A stretch of 64,000 nt of DNA, taken from NCBI GenBank assembly GCA_025666215.1, contig CP102593.1, positions 1,067,001 to 1,131,000 on the forward strand, read 5' to 3'. A program made the translations under genes and the position numbers. The notes below the pieces were generated by a model that worked only from the letters and a program-made list of their open reading frames with translations, had not been told where the DNA came from and made no database searches. This document shows positions 39,089 to 47,126 of this stretch, piece after piece (the stretch's first letter is position 1; each line of letters begins with the position of its first letter). The DNA is from Xanthomonas campestris pv. phormiicola (GTDB taxonomy: Bacteria; Pseudomonadota; Gammaproteobacteria; Xanthomonadales; Xanthomonadaceae).

Positions 39089-40321
39089 ATGACCGCTTCC
39101 TCCGCCGCGGATCTGATCGCCCTCGGCCAGCACTACTACCTGCCGATCTACCGCCCGCGCCAGCTGGTGCTGGAGCGCGGCCAGGGCGCCAGGGTGTGGG
39201 ACAGCGAAGGCCGCGACTACATCGACCTGTCCGCCGGCATCGCCGTGTGCGGACTCGGCCACAACGATCCGGATCTGGCGGCGGCGCTGCTCGAGCAGGC
39301 CGGCAAGCTCTGGCACACCAGCAACGTGTTCTACAGCGAGCCGCCGCTGCGCCTGGCCGAGGAGCTGGTCGCCGCCTCGCGCTTCGCGCGCAAGGTGTTC
39401 CTGTGCAACTCCGGCAGCGAGGCCAACGAGGCGGCGATCAAGCTGGTGCGCAAGTGGGCCGCCAGCCAGGGCCGCGCGCCGGACCGGCGGGTCATCGTCA
39501 CCTTCCGCGGCAGCTTCCACGGCCGCACCCTGGCCGCGGTCACCGCCACCGCGCAGCCGAAGTACCAGGAAGGCTACGAGCCGTTGCCCGGCGGCTTCCG
39601 CTACGTGGATTTCAACGACATCGTGCAGCTGGAGACGGCGATGGCCGCCGGCGACGTGGCCGCGGTGATGCTCGAGCCGGTGCAGGGCGAGGGCGGGGTG
39701 ATGCCGGCCGCGGCGGGTTTCCTGGCGCAGGTGCGCGCGCTGTGCGACCACCATGGCGCGTTGCTGCTGCTGGACGAGATCCAGTGCGGCATGGGCCGTA
39801 CCGGCACCCTGTTCGCGCATTGGCAGGACGAGGTGACGCCGGACATCGTGACCCTGGCCAAGGCATTGGGCGGCGGCTTCCCGATCGGCGCGCTGCTGGC
39901 CGGGCCGAAGGTGGCCGAGACGATGCAGTTCGGCGCGCACGGCAGCACCTTCGGCGGCAATCCGCTGGCCGCGGCGGTGGCGCGGGTGGCGCTGCGCAAG
40001 CTGGCGTCGGCGCCGATCGCGGCGAACGTGTCGCGGCAGGCGGCGGCGCTGCGGCAGGGCCTGGCGGCGCTCAACGACGAATTCAAGCTGTTTGCGCAGG
40101 TGCGCGGGCGTGGCTTGATGCTGGGCGCGGCGCTGAACCAGGCGCATGCGGGACAGGCCGGAGCGATTCTCGACCACGCCGCGGCGCACGGCCTGTTGAC
40201 GCTGCAGGCGGGGCCGGATGTGTTGCGCTTCGTGCCTTCGTTGAACATCACCGATCAGGAGATGGCGGAGGGGCTGAAGCGGTTGCGGGCGGCGCTGCGG
40301 GAGTATGCCGGCAAGCGTTGA
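39089..40321 (+). CDS. argD: Acetylornithine/succinyldiaminopimelate aminotransferase
   Basis: 410 residues, fold-type I class III aminotransferase. It makes N-acetylornithine in arginine synthesis and often succinyl-DAP in lysine synthesis. Features: YLPIYRPRQLVLERGQGARVWDSEGRDYIDLSAGIAV, FLCNSGSEANEAAIK, FHGRTLAAVTATAQ, LLDEIQCGMGRTG, and the PLP lysine in TLAKALGGGFPIGA. The Arg/Lys-type ArgD signature is good, though related omega-aminotransferases are similar. It starts at ATG 39089 and is monocistronic, ending before a hairpin-rich repeat. Confidence 0.9.
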   Translation: MTASSAADLIALGQHYYLPIYRPRQLVLERGQGARVWDSEGRDYIDLSAGIAVCGLGHNDPDLAAALLEQAGKLWHTSNVFYSEPPLRLAEELVAASRFARKVFLCNSGSEANEAAIKLVRKWAASQGRAPDRRVIVTFRGSFHGRTLAAVTATAQPKYQEGYEPLPGGFRYVDFNDIVQLETAMAAGDVAAVMLEPVQGEGGVMPAAAGFLAQVRALCDHHGALLLLDEIQCGMGRTGTLFAHWQDEVTPDIVTLAKALGGGFPIGALLAGPKVAETMQFGAHGSTFGGNPLAAAVARVALRKLASAPIAANVSRQAAALRQGLAALNDEFKLFAQVRGRGLMLGAALNQAHAGQAGAILDHAAAHGLLTLQAGPDVLRFVPSLNITDQEMAEGLKRLRAALREYAGKR

Positions 40322-40710
40322 AGTGCTTTGCCGGTAGGGTCAGTTTGCATGTGATGCAACTGCAATAGCCAAAGTCCAAAGCTTTCGCGCTTTGCGCGAG
40401 TCACTTTTCTTTGCTTGCGCAAAGAAGCGCTTCACAGCGGCCGAAGGCTGAGCAAAGTAACCAAAAGACCCCCCGGGCGGCACACCCGCGCTGCGCGCGG
40501 GTCCGCAAGCAGGACGGGAATTTTCGGCAGGCACATCCATGTGCCTGCCGAAAACGACGCGCATCCTGCGCGTCGCCCCCTGCGGGAGTTTTACCCGCCC
40601 TGCTTGCCGTGCCTCACCGGGGACAACGGCTGAAAAGCAGCGACAACAGCACACAACAGCAACAGCCGTAGTTGCAGCGATGGTTGATCTGTTGCCTGGA
40701 TGCGTGGTGT
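40322..40710. repeat. Hairpin-rich interspersed repeat between convergent genes
   Basis: A nested structure. Outer arms GCAAGCAGGACGGG (40505-40518) and CCCGCCCTGCTTGC (40594-40607) enclose a perfect 16-bp-arm hairpin (40521-40554, TTTTCGGCAGGCACAT with 2-nt loop) and a second one (GACGCGCA...TGCGCGTC, 40556-40574). CCCGCGCTGCGCGCGGG precedes it. Before that lie AAAGCTTTCGCGCTTTGCG and CAAAGTAACCAAAAG stretches, typical of Xanthomonas intergenic repeats. It sits where argD and the HAD gene converge and may terminate both. Confidence 0.7.
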
Positions 40711-41337
40711 TTACGCAAGCCCGTGCCGCGCCAGTGCGCGGCGCAGGGCGCGTGCGCCGCTGGCGGTTTCGGCGGGCATGCCGATCGCGCGGGCGCCGCG
40801 GACGTTGACGAACAGGTCGTCGATGAACAGGGCGCGCCGCGGGGCGATGCCGAAATGGTCGAGCGCGCGCCGATAGACCTCGGCCTGCGGTTTGCGTCCG
40901 CCGAGTGCGCCGCTGCACAGCACGCGCCCCTGCAGCAGCGGGAACAGCGCCGGCACGATCTGCGGGATCGCCTGGGCCATCAGCGCGCCGTTGTTGGTCA
41001 GTACGCCGATGCCGATCCTGTCGGCCAGCGCCAGCACGCGTTCGATCACGGCGGGGTCGCCGCGGCTGCCGGCCACGCGCGCGGCGATCCAGTCGGCTTC
41101 GCTCACCTGTGCGCCCAGGCCCGCGCCGAGCCGTTGCAGATAGTCGGCGGTGGCGATGTCGCCGCCGTCGTAGGCGGTTTCCAGTCCGGACGCGAACAGC
41201 ACCTGCCGCACCCGCGCCGGATCGCAGCCGCAGTGGGTAGCCAGGTGCGCGATGCGCGCCGCGCGCGCGTAGCCGGCCAGCACGCCGTCGAAATCGAGCA
41301 GCAGCAGTTGCGGGCGCGGATGGATCAGCGCGGCCAC
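40711..41337 (-). CDS. HAD-superfamily hydrolase
   Basis: 208 residues. The catalytic motif I is LLLLDFDGVLAGY near the N-terminus, motif II VLTNNGALM, the motif III Lys in ALGGRKPQAEVYRRALD and motif IV ALFIDDLFVNVRGARAIG. A small alpha cap lies between motifs I and II, as in the phosphatase/dehalogenase-like group acting on small phosphorylated substrates. The start is GTG 41337; the frame upstream to 41487 crosses the divergent regulatory region and has no RBS. Divergent from the TonB receptor of the oxidation cluster; no functional link is evident. Confidence 0.85.
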   Translation of the reverse strand: MAALIHPRPQLLLLDFDGVLAGYARAARIAHLATHCGCDPARVRQVLFASGLETAYDGGDIATADYLQRLGAGLGAQVSEADWIAARVAGSRGDPAVIERVLALADRIGIGVLTNNGALMAQAIPQIVPALFPLLQGRVLCSGALGGRKPQAEVYRRALDHFGIAPRRALFIDDLFVNVRGARAIGMPAETASGARALRRALARHGLA

Positions 41338-41467
41338 GGCACTTGGCGCAACGAAGAACGGTGGGGCTGAAACATGTGTGGGGTCCGCAGCGGCAGCGGC
41401 CGAGAATAACCCAGTACCCGCGGCGATGAACGCCACTACCCGCGGCTTGGCGCTCGCCAGCCACCCA

Positions 41468-41532
41468 CCCACCCGCTCGCGGCGCACCTACCCGTCGGAT
41501 CCGGTCGCCCGGTGCTGTGCGCTGGCTATGGT
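41468..41532 (+). promoter_or_regulatory. Tandem-box promoter of the TonB receptor at 41.6 kb
   Basis: Box 1 CCCACCCG (41468-41475) and box 2 CCTACCCG (41487-41494) are direct repeats 19 bp apart. The -10-like CTATGGT starts at 41526, 31 bp after box 2 ends. The expected start lies near 41539 with a leader of about 80 nt. No recognisable -35 element is present, which fits an activator-dependent promoter. The same layout with identical spacings occurs at 44.42 and 53.55 kb. Confidence 0.65.
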
Positions 41533-41617
41533 CCCTGCACGCCGCGATCGCGGCGCCGCCGGTCGGGGGACCGGTGCGCATCCACGCCACATCCACGTCA
41601 TCTCGGGGGTCTTGGAC

Positions 41618-44314
41618 ATGAGCAAGCGTTTGAACGCCGATCGTCTGGCGGAATCGGTATGCAGGGGACTGCGCAATGCACGTCACGGCCACGGGCTGGC
41701 CGCGTTGACGCTGCTGCTGGCCGGCACGCAGGCGCTGCCGGCGCTGGCCGAAGAACCGGTTGGCGAGGCCAAGACGCTGGACGCGATCACGGTCATCTCC
41801 ACCGGCACGCGCAAGACCAACATGGCGGTGACCGACAGCCCGGCGCCGATCCAGCTGGTCAGCGCGGAGATGCTCAAGCAGTCGGCCGCGCCCGACCTGA
41901 TCAACGCCATCGCCAATCAGGTACCGTCGTACAACGCCAACCAGACCGGCGTCGACATGGCGAGCCAGACCCTGACCGCCAGCCTGCGCAATCTGTCGCC
42001 CAACCACACCCTGGTGCTGGTCAACGGCAAGCGCCGCCACATCACCTCCAACGTCAACACCACCACCGGCGCGGCCTCGGCCGATCTGTCGTTCATCCCG
42101 GCTGCGGCGATCGATCATGTCGAAGTGCTGACCGACGGCGCCGCCGCGCTGTACGGCTCGGACGCGATCGCCGGCGTCATCAACATCATCCTCAAGAAGA
42201 ACCACGGCGGCGGCGAAGTGGACGCCGGTTACGCAGGCTACAAGGATGGCGGTGGCGGCACCGATTCGTGGGGCGCCAACATCGGCTTCGGCAGCGACGC
42301 GGCATATTTCAGCCTCAGCGCCGAGGTCGAGAACCGCAAGACCGTGTACCGGCTCGGCTCCTACAGCTACGCCGACTGCGTGGCCAACTATGCCGACTGC
42401 ACCGCGGTCAACCCGAGCATGGCCGACTTCCTGGCCGACGACGTGGAGGGCATGACCCTCAACGGGCGCTTCCCCAACGTCAACGCCTGGCTCAATCCGC
42501 CGGAAGTGCACCGCAAGGCGCTGTTCTTCAACTCCGGCGCGGTGCTCAGCGACACCCTGGAGTTCTACGCGTTCGGCAGCTACGGCAAGAAGACCGCGCA
42601 GTCGGAGGAGAACTACCGCCGTCCCAGCCAGGACGGCGGCTACGTCGATCCGGTCACCGGCGCGGTCAGCCACAAGTATCCGCTGGGCTTCAATCCATCC
42701 GAAGCCTCCGACGAGGTCGACTACGAGCTGACCGCCGGGCTGAAGGGCGTGCTGGCCGACTGGTCCTGGGATTTGTCCAGCAGCTACGGCAAGAACGAGA
42801 TGGACGTGTACACGCTGAACTCGATGAACTTCAGCCTGTGGCAGGACTACGGCTCTTCGCCGGAGGACTTCTACGACGGCAGTTTCTGGGCCAGCCAGTG
42901 GACCACCAACTTCAACGCCACGCACGATTTCGACGTCGGCCTGTCGCAGCCGCTGACGTTCAACGCCGGCGTCGAATACCGCCGCGACCAGTACGGCATC
43001 GATCCGGGCGATCCGACCTCGTACTACGGCGCCGGCGCGTCCTCCTTCCCCGGCTACAACCCGCTGTTCAACACCGGCTCCTACAGCCGCCACAGCTATG
43101 CCGCGTACGCCGACGTGGTGTTCAATCCGACCGAGAAGTGGCTGCTGGATGTGGCCGGGCGCTACGAGGACTACAGCGACTTCGGCAGCAAGGTGGTCGG
43201 CAAGCTGACCACGCGCTTCGACTTCACCGACACCTTCGCGGTACGCGGCACCGCCAGCACCGGGTTCCGCGCGCCGACCCTGCAGGAAGGCTATTACTCG
43301 GCGGTGCAGGTCGGCCCGACCAGCGCCACCCCGACCCTGCAGCCCAACAGCGCGGCCGCGGCGGCGCTGGGCTTCGGCAGCCTGAAGCCGGAGACCAGTA
43401 CCAACTACAGCCTCGGCTTCGTGTTCCGGCCGATGCCCAACTTCGACAGCACACTCGATCTCTACCGCATCACCATTTCCGACCGCATCGGCGTGGGCAC
43501 CTTCGAATATTCCAAGGCCGGCCAACCCGGCGACACCAACGGCGACGGCACCCCCGACGCCGCCTACAACGCCGCGCTGGGCCAGGCGCTGGTCGACTTC
43601 GGCTACCTCGGCGGCATCGATCCGGCCGCGCCGGGCGGCTCGCTCGACGCCACCGCGCGGCAGAACATCTCGGTGGCGATCTTCAACAATGCGCTGAAGA
43701 CCCGCAGCACCGGCGTGGACTGGGTGACCAACTACAGCACCGAGTTCGACTGGGGCTCGATCGACTGGATGCTGGCGGCCAACTACAACAAGACTGAAGT
43801 GCTCAGCGCCAAGCCGGCGCCGGAGGTGCTCGGCGGCGCCACCATGTACAGCGCGGCGACGCTGATCAACCTGGAGAACAACGCGCCCAAGTACCGGGTC
43901 AATCTGGGTGCCACCTTCAACATCGGCAAGTTCAGCCTGCGCGTGACCGAGGCGGTGTACGGGCCGCAGTACCAGCTGGTGGCGCCGTACGACGACTGGA
44001 ACGGCGACATCTTCCCCGACAGCGTGCTGAGCCGACTCGACGTGGTCGACGTCAACGGCGCGCCGTACTACAAGCAGAAGATCGACACGATGGCGCTGAC
44101 CAACGTCGAGCTGACGTTCCGGCCCACCGAGCAGCTGACCGTCAGCGTCGGCGGCGACAACGTGTTCAACAAATATCCCGACAAGATCCCGTCGGCGGCG
44201 TACGACTATCTCGAGAAGAACTACCTCAGCTACTACAACTCGCCGTACCTGACCGGCAGCCCGGTCGGCTACTTCGGCGCGCGCTACTACGCCAAGCTCA
44301 CCTACCGCTTCTGA
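41618..44314 (+). CDS. TonB-dependent receptor of the periplasmic oxidation cluster
   Basis: 898 residues. A long basic N-terminus is followed by a signal peptide ending LPALAEE (about residue 45). Plug motifs are LDAITVISTGTRKTNMAVTD, NHTLVLVNGKRRH, FIPAAAIDHVEVLTDGAAALYGSDAIAGVINIILKK; the barrel ends YYAKLTYRF. The start is ATG 41618. The GTRK-type N-terminus resembles large Xanthomonas receptors for organic nutrients. It precedes the amine-oxidase operon and shares its tandem-box promoter, so it probably imports the compound oxidised in the periplasm or a related one. Confidence 0.93.
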   Translation: MSKRLNADRLAESVCRGLRNARHGHGLAALTLLLAGTQALPALAEEPVGEAKTLDAITVISTGTRKTNMAVTDSPAPIQLVSAEMLKQSAAPDLINAIANQVPSYNANQTGVDMASQTLTASLRNLSPNHTLVLVNGKRRHITSNVNTTTGAASADLSFIPAAAIDHVEVLTDGAAALYGSDAIAGVINIILKKNHGGGEVDAGYAGYKDGGGGTDSWGANIGFGSDAAYFSLSAEVENRKTVYRLGSYSYADCVANYADCTAVNPSMADFLADDVEGMTLNGRFPNVNAWLNPPEVHRKALFFNSGAVLSDTLEFYAFGSYGKKTAQSEENYRRPSQDGGYVDPVTGAVSHKYPLGFNPSEASDEVDYELTAGLKGVLADWSWDLSSSYGKNEMDVYTLNSMNFSLWQDYGSSPEDFYDGSFWASQWTTNFNATHDFDVGLSQPLTFNAGVEYRRDQYGIDPGDPTSYYGAGASSFPGYNPLFNTGSYSRHSYAAYADVVFNPTEKWLLDVAGRYEDYSDFGSKVVGKLTTRFDFTDTFAVRGTASTGFRAPTLQEGYYSAVQVGPTSATPTLQPNSAAAAALGFGSLKPETSTNYSLGFVFRPMPNFDSTLDLYRITISDRIGVGTFEYSKAGQPGDTNGDGTPDAAYNAALGQALVDFGYLGGIDPAAPGGSLDATARQNISVAIFNNALKTRSTGVDWVTNYSTEFDWGSIDWMLAANYNKTEVLSAKPAPEVLGGATMYSAATLINLENNAPKYRVNLGATFNIGKFSLRVTEAVYGPQYQLVAPYDDWNGDIFPDSVLSRLDVVDVNGAPYYKQKIDTMALTNVELTFRPTEQLTVSVGGDNVFNKYPDKIPSAAYDYLEKNYLSYYNSPYLTGSPVGYFGARYYAKLTYRF

Positions 44315-44338
44315 GCTGCGCCGCGCGCCCCGCTTGAG

Positions 44339-44361
44339 CCCCTCTCCCCCCGGGAGAGGGG
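44339..44361. terminator. CCCCTCTCCC/GGGAGAGGGG hairpin after the receptor gene
   Basis: Perfect 10-bp arms with a CCC loop, 25 bp after the receptor stop, followed by TTGGGGTGAGG. The same repeat hairpin occurs at 56938 and (imperfect) 57080, also after a TonB receptor gene. There is no T-run; it may act as an mRNA-stabilising or terminator-like repeat. Confidence 0.45.
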
Positions 44362-44423
44362 TTGGGGTGAGGATCCGTCCGCCAGCGGAGCGCCCGCTCG
44401 CGCAGTACCGCGCCATCCGCGCT

Positions 44424-44488
44424 CCTACCCGCTCCATCGCGACCTACCCGCCGTACGCGGCCTGCGCCGCCGCCGCGGCGGCTATGGT
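44424..44488 (+). promoter_or_regulatory. Tandem-box promoter of the amine-oxidase operon
   Basis: Box 1 CCTACCCG (44424-44431), box 2 CCTACCCG (44443-44450), then CTATGGT at 44482-44488. Box-to-box 19 bp and box 2 to CTA 31 bp, exactly as at the other two sites. The leader would be about 48 nt to the ATG at 44543. Confidence 0.65.
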
Positions 44489-44542
44489 CGATCCGCAATC
44501 CGTGAGGCGACATCGACGATGCAAGCACCAATCAGGGGAGCC

Positions 44543-46117
44543 ATGACCCGCCGCCAACTGCTCGCCAGGATCGGCCTGGCCGGCGGCGGGGCGATGATGT
44601 ACCAGGCGATGCACAGCCTGGGCATGGCGGCCGAATCGCGTTTCAACGGCGTGCCGCGGCTGGACGGCGACGCCAAGGGCGCCTCGGTGCTGGTGCTCGG
44701 CGCCGGCCTGGCCGGGATGACCGCGGCCTACGAGTTGCGCAAGGCCGGCTATCGCGTGCAGGTGCTCGAGTACAACGCGCGTCCCGGCGGCCGCAACTGG
44801 ACGCTGCGCGGCGGCGATCGCTACACCGAGCTGGGCGGCTTCGAGCAGCAGTGCGGATTCGACGCGGGCATGTACCTCAATCCCGGGCCGTGGCGCATCC
44901 CGCATCACCACAAGGCGGTGCTGTCCTATTGCAAGCAGTTCGGGGTGGCGCTGGAACCGTTCGTGCAGGTCAACTTCAACGCGCTGCTGCACAGTCGCGA
45001 GGGATTCGGCGGCAAGCCGCAACGCTTCCGCGACATCGACGCCGACTACAAGGGGCACGTGGCCGAACTGCTGGCCAAGAGCACTAAGCAGCGGGCGCTG
45101 GACGCGCAGGTGCAGCGCGAGGACCAGGAGATCCTGCTCGAGTCGCTGCGCACCTGGGGCGCGCTGGACAAGGACTTCGGCTACGTCAAAGGCCGCGAGA
45201 GCAGCGAGCGCCGCGGCTTCGCCAAATATCCCGGCGGCGGCCTGTCCGGCAAGCCGGAATTCTCAGAACCGTTCAGCACCCAGGACATCCTGCGCTCGCG
45301 GCTGTGGGCGACGTTGGCGGCGGGCAACAACTACGAGATGCAGACCGCGATGTTCCAGCCGGTCGGCGGCATGGACCAGATCGGCAAGGCGTTCGCGCGC
45401 CAGCTCGGCGACGCGATCCACTACAACGCGCGGGTCACCCGCATCGACCAGGACGCGCACGGGGTCAGCGTCGCCTACCAGGACGGCGCCGGCGCCGAGC
45501 AACTGGCCAAGGCCGACTGGTGCGTGTGCACGATCCCGTTGTCGATCCTCAGCCGCATCCCGATCGCCGTAGGCGAGAAGATGGCCGCGGCGATCGGCCA
45601 GGTGCCGTATGCGGCCTCGGTGAAGGTCGGGCTGCAGTTCAAGCGCCGCTTCTGGGAGGAGGACGAGGCGATCTACGGCGGCATCAGCTACACCGATCTG
45701 CCGATCACCCTGATCAGCTATCCGAGCACCGGTTTCCAGAGCGCCGGCAAGGGCGTGCTGCTCGGCGCCTACGTGTGGGGGCTGGAGGCGTTCGAGTTCA
45801 CCTCGATGACGCCGCAGCAGCGCGTGGCCAAGGCGGTGGAATACGGCACCCAGCTGCATCCGCAGTACCCACGCGAATTCGACAACGGCATCGCCGTGGG
45901 CTGGCACCGGGTGCCGTTCACCCATGGCTGCTTCGGCGTGTGGAGCGACGCCGCGCGCGCCGAGCACTACGAGAACCTGTGCCGGATCGACGGCCGCATC
46001 GCGCTCGCCGGCGAGCACGCCTCGTACATTCCGGCCTGGCAGGAAGGGGCCATCACTTCGGCATTGGACGCGATCGAGCGCCTGCATCGCCGCGTCGTCA
46101 ACGGAGCCCGCGCATGA
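44543..46117 (+). CDS. Tat-exported flavin amine/L-amino-acid oxidase
   Basis: 524 residues. ATG 44543 with AGGGGAG is preferred over ATG 44519. The N-terminus MTRRQLLARIGLAGGGAMM is a twin-arginine signal, so the FAD enzyme is folded before export. The FAD Rossmann motif VLGAGLAGMTAAYELRKAGY (52-71) runs into the E-x(4)-G-G-R motif, LEYNARPGGR. The C-terminal LAGEHASYIPAWQEGAITSALDAIERL is typical of L-amino-acid oxidases and tryptophan 2-monooxygenases. It would turn an amine into an imine in the periplasm. The next gene encodes a cytochrome c, as for NicA2, where cytochrome c rather than oxygen accepts the electrons. Substrate unknown. Confidence 0.9.
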   Translation: MTRRQLLARIGLAGGGAMMYQAMHSLGMAAESRFNGVPRLDGDAKGASVLVLGAGLAGMTAAYELRKAGYRVQVLEYNARPGGRNWTLRGGDRYTELGGFEQQCGFDAGMYLNPGPWRIPHHHKAVLSYCKQFGVALEPFVQVNFNALLHSREGFGGKPQRFRDIDADYKGHVAELLAKSTKQRALDAQVQREDQEILLESLRTWGALDKDFGYVKGRESSERRGFAKYPGGGLSGKPEFSEPFSTQDILRSRLWATLAAGNNYEMQTAMFQPVGGMDQIGKAFARQLGDAIHYNARVTRIDQDAHGVSVAYQDGAGAEQLAKADWCVCTIPLSILSRIPIAVGEKMAAAIGQVPYAASVKVGLQFKRRFWEEDEAIYGGISYTDLPITLISYPSTGFQSAGKGVLLGAYVWGLEAFEFTSMTPQQRVAKAVEYGTQLHPQYPREFDNGIAVGWHRVPFTHGCFGVWSDAARAEHYENLCRIDGRIALAGEHASYIPAWQEGAITSALDAIERLHRRVVNGARA

Positions 46118-46542
46118 AGTTCGACCGTCACTGGGGGCTCGCCGCGGCGGTCGCCGCCGGGTTGCTGGCGCTGCTGCTGCCGCCGGCGATCGGCCCGGCC
46201 GCGGCGCAGAGCTCCGATGCCACGCCGCTGTATCCGCAGGCCGCGTTCGCCACCGCCTCCGGCGCCACCGTGTACGCGGCGATCTGCCAGAGCTGCCACA
46301 TGCCCGGTGGGCAGGGCGCGCGCGGCGGCGGCGAGTATCCGGCGCTGGCCGGCAACCCCAAGCTGGCCGCGGCGCCGTACGTGGCGATGATGGTGCTCGA
46401 CGGCCGCGGCGGCATGCCCGGTTTCGCCGGCATGCTCAACGACCAGCAGGTCGCCGAGGTCGTGCACTACGTGCGCAGCCAGTTCGGCAACGCCTATCCC
46501 GGCAAGCTCAGCGCCGACGAGGTGCATACCCTGCGGCATTGA
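46114..46542 (+). CDS. Periplasmic c-type cytochrome, probable electron acceptor
   Basis: 142 residues. Signal peptide to about residue 32 (LLALLLPPAIGPAAAQ). One haem site, Cys58-x-x-Cys61-His62 (CQSCH), and a Met ligand probably in GGMPGFAGML. The GGEYPALAGNPKL stretch is typical of small class I cytochromes linked to dehydrogenases. It overlaps the oxidase gene by 4 bp (ATGA), strong evidence for translational coupling. Most likely it takes electrons from the flavin oxidase and passes them to the respiratory chain, perhaps through the azurin encoded downstream. Confidence 0.92.
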   Translation: MKFDRHWGLAAAVAAGLLALLLPPAIGPAAAQSSDATPLYPQAAFATASGATVYAAICQSCHMPGGQGARGGGEYPALAGNPKLAAAPYVAMMVLDGRGGMPGFAGMLNDQQVAEVVHYVRSQFGNAYPGKLSADEVHTLRH

Positions 46543-46585
46543 GCCGCGAGCGTTTCATTTCCCTTTCGATCGCGAGGAGTTCCGC

Positions 46586-47095
46586 ATGCGCCGTTCGTTC
46601 GTTTCCCGCTCGCTCCGTGCCGGCCTGTGCGCCGCGCTGTCGCTGCCCGCCCTGGCCGGCGCCGCCGAGATCGTGCGCCACAAGATTCCCAACAGCGATT
46701 TCCCGATTTCCGCGGCGGTGGAGATTCCGGCCGGCAAGACCACGGTCTATCTCAGCGGCGCGGTGCCGCGGCCGATCGATCCGAGCGCGCCCAAGGATTC
46801 GCCCGCCGCCTATGGCGATACCAAGGCGCAGACCATCAGCGTGCTGTCGCAACTCAAGGCGCAGCTGGAAGGCATGGGCCTGGGCATGGGCGACGTGGTC
46901 AAGATGCAGGCGTTCCTGGTCGGCGATCCGGCGCTGGGCGGGAAGATGGATTTCGCCGGGTTCATGGAGGGCTACCGGCAGTTCTTCGGCACGCCCGAAC
47001 AGCCCAACCTGCCGTCGCGCTCGGCGTTCCAGATCGCCGCGCTGGGCAATCCGCTGTACCGCATCGAGATCGAAGTGGTCGCGGTGCGTCCGTAG
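46586..47095 (+). CDS. Exported RidA-family (YjgF/UK114) protein
   Basis: 169 residues. Unlike ordinary cytosolic RidA it has a Sec signal peptide (RRSFVSRSLRAGLCAALSLP, cleavage after ALAGA near 26). The mature part carries KTTVYLSGAVP, TKAQTISVLSQLKAQLEGMG, VVKMQAFLVGD, SRSAFQIAAL and YRIEIEVVAV; the SR and E positions correspond to the catalytic Arg and Glu of imine deaminases. RidA hydrolyses reactive imines/enamines. Placed after an amine oxidase, it should convert the imine product to a keto compound plus ammonia in the periplasm. RBS GAGGAG. Confidence 0.9.
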   Translation: MRRSFVSRSLRAGLCAALSLPALAGAAEIVRHKIPNSDFPISAAVEIPAGKTTVYLSGAVPRPIDPSAPKDSPAAYGDTKAQTISVLSQLKAQLEGMGLGMGDVVKMQAFLVGDPALGGKMDFAGFMEGYRQFFGTPEQPNLPSRSAFQIAALGNPLYRIEIEVVAVRP

Positions 47096-47126
47096 GTTCT
47101 TCGCCCTGTCTTCCAAGGAGTCCGCC

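Noticed and set aside
40340..44437. A 1365-residue open frame on the minus strand opposite the TonB receptor and HAD gene
   Set aside because: It lies antisense to a clear receptor gene and has the His/Arg/Val-rich composition of a GC-driven shadow frame, with no domain and no RBS.
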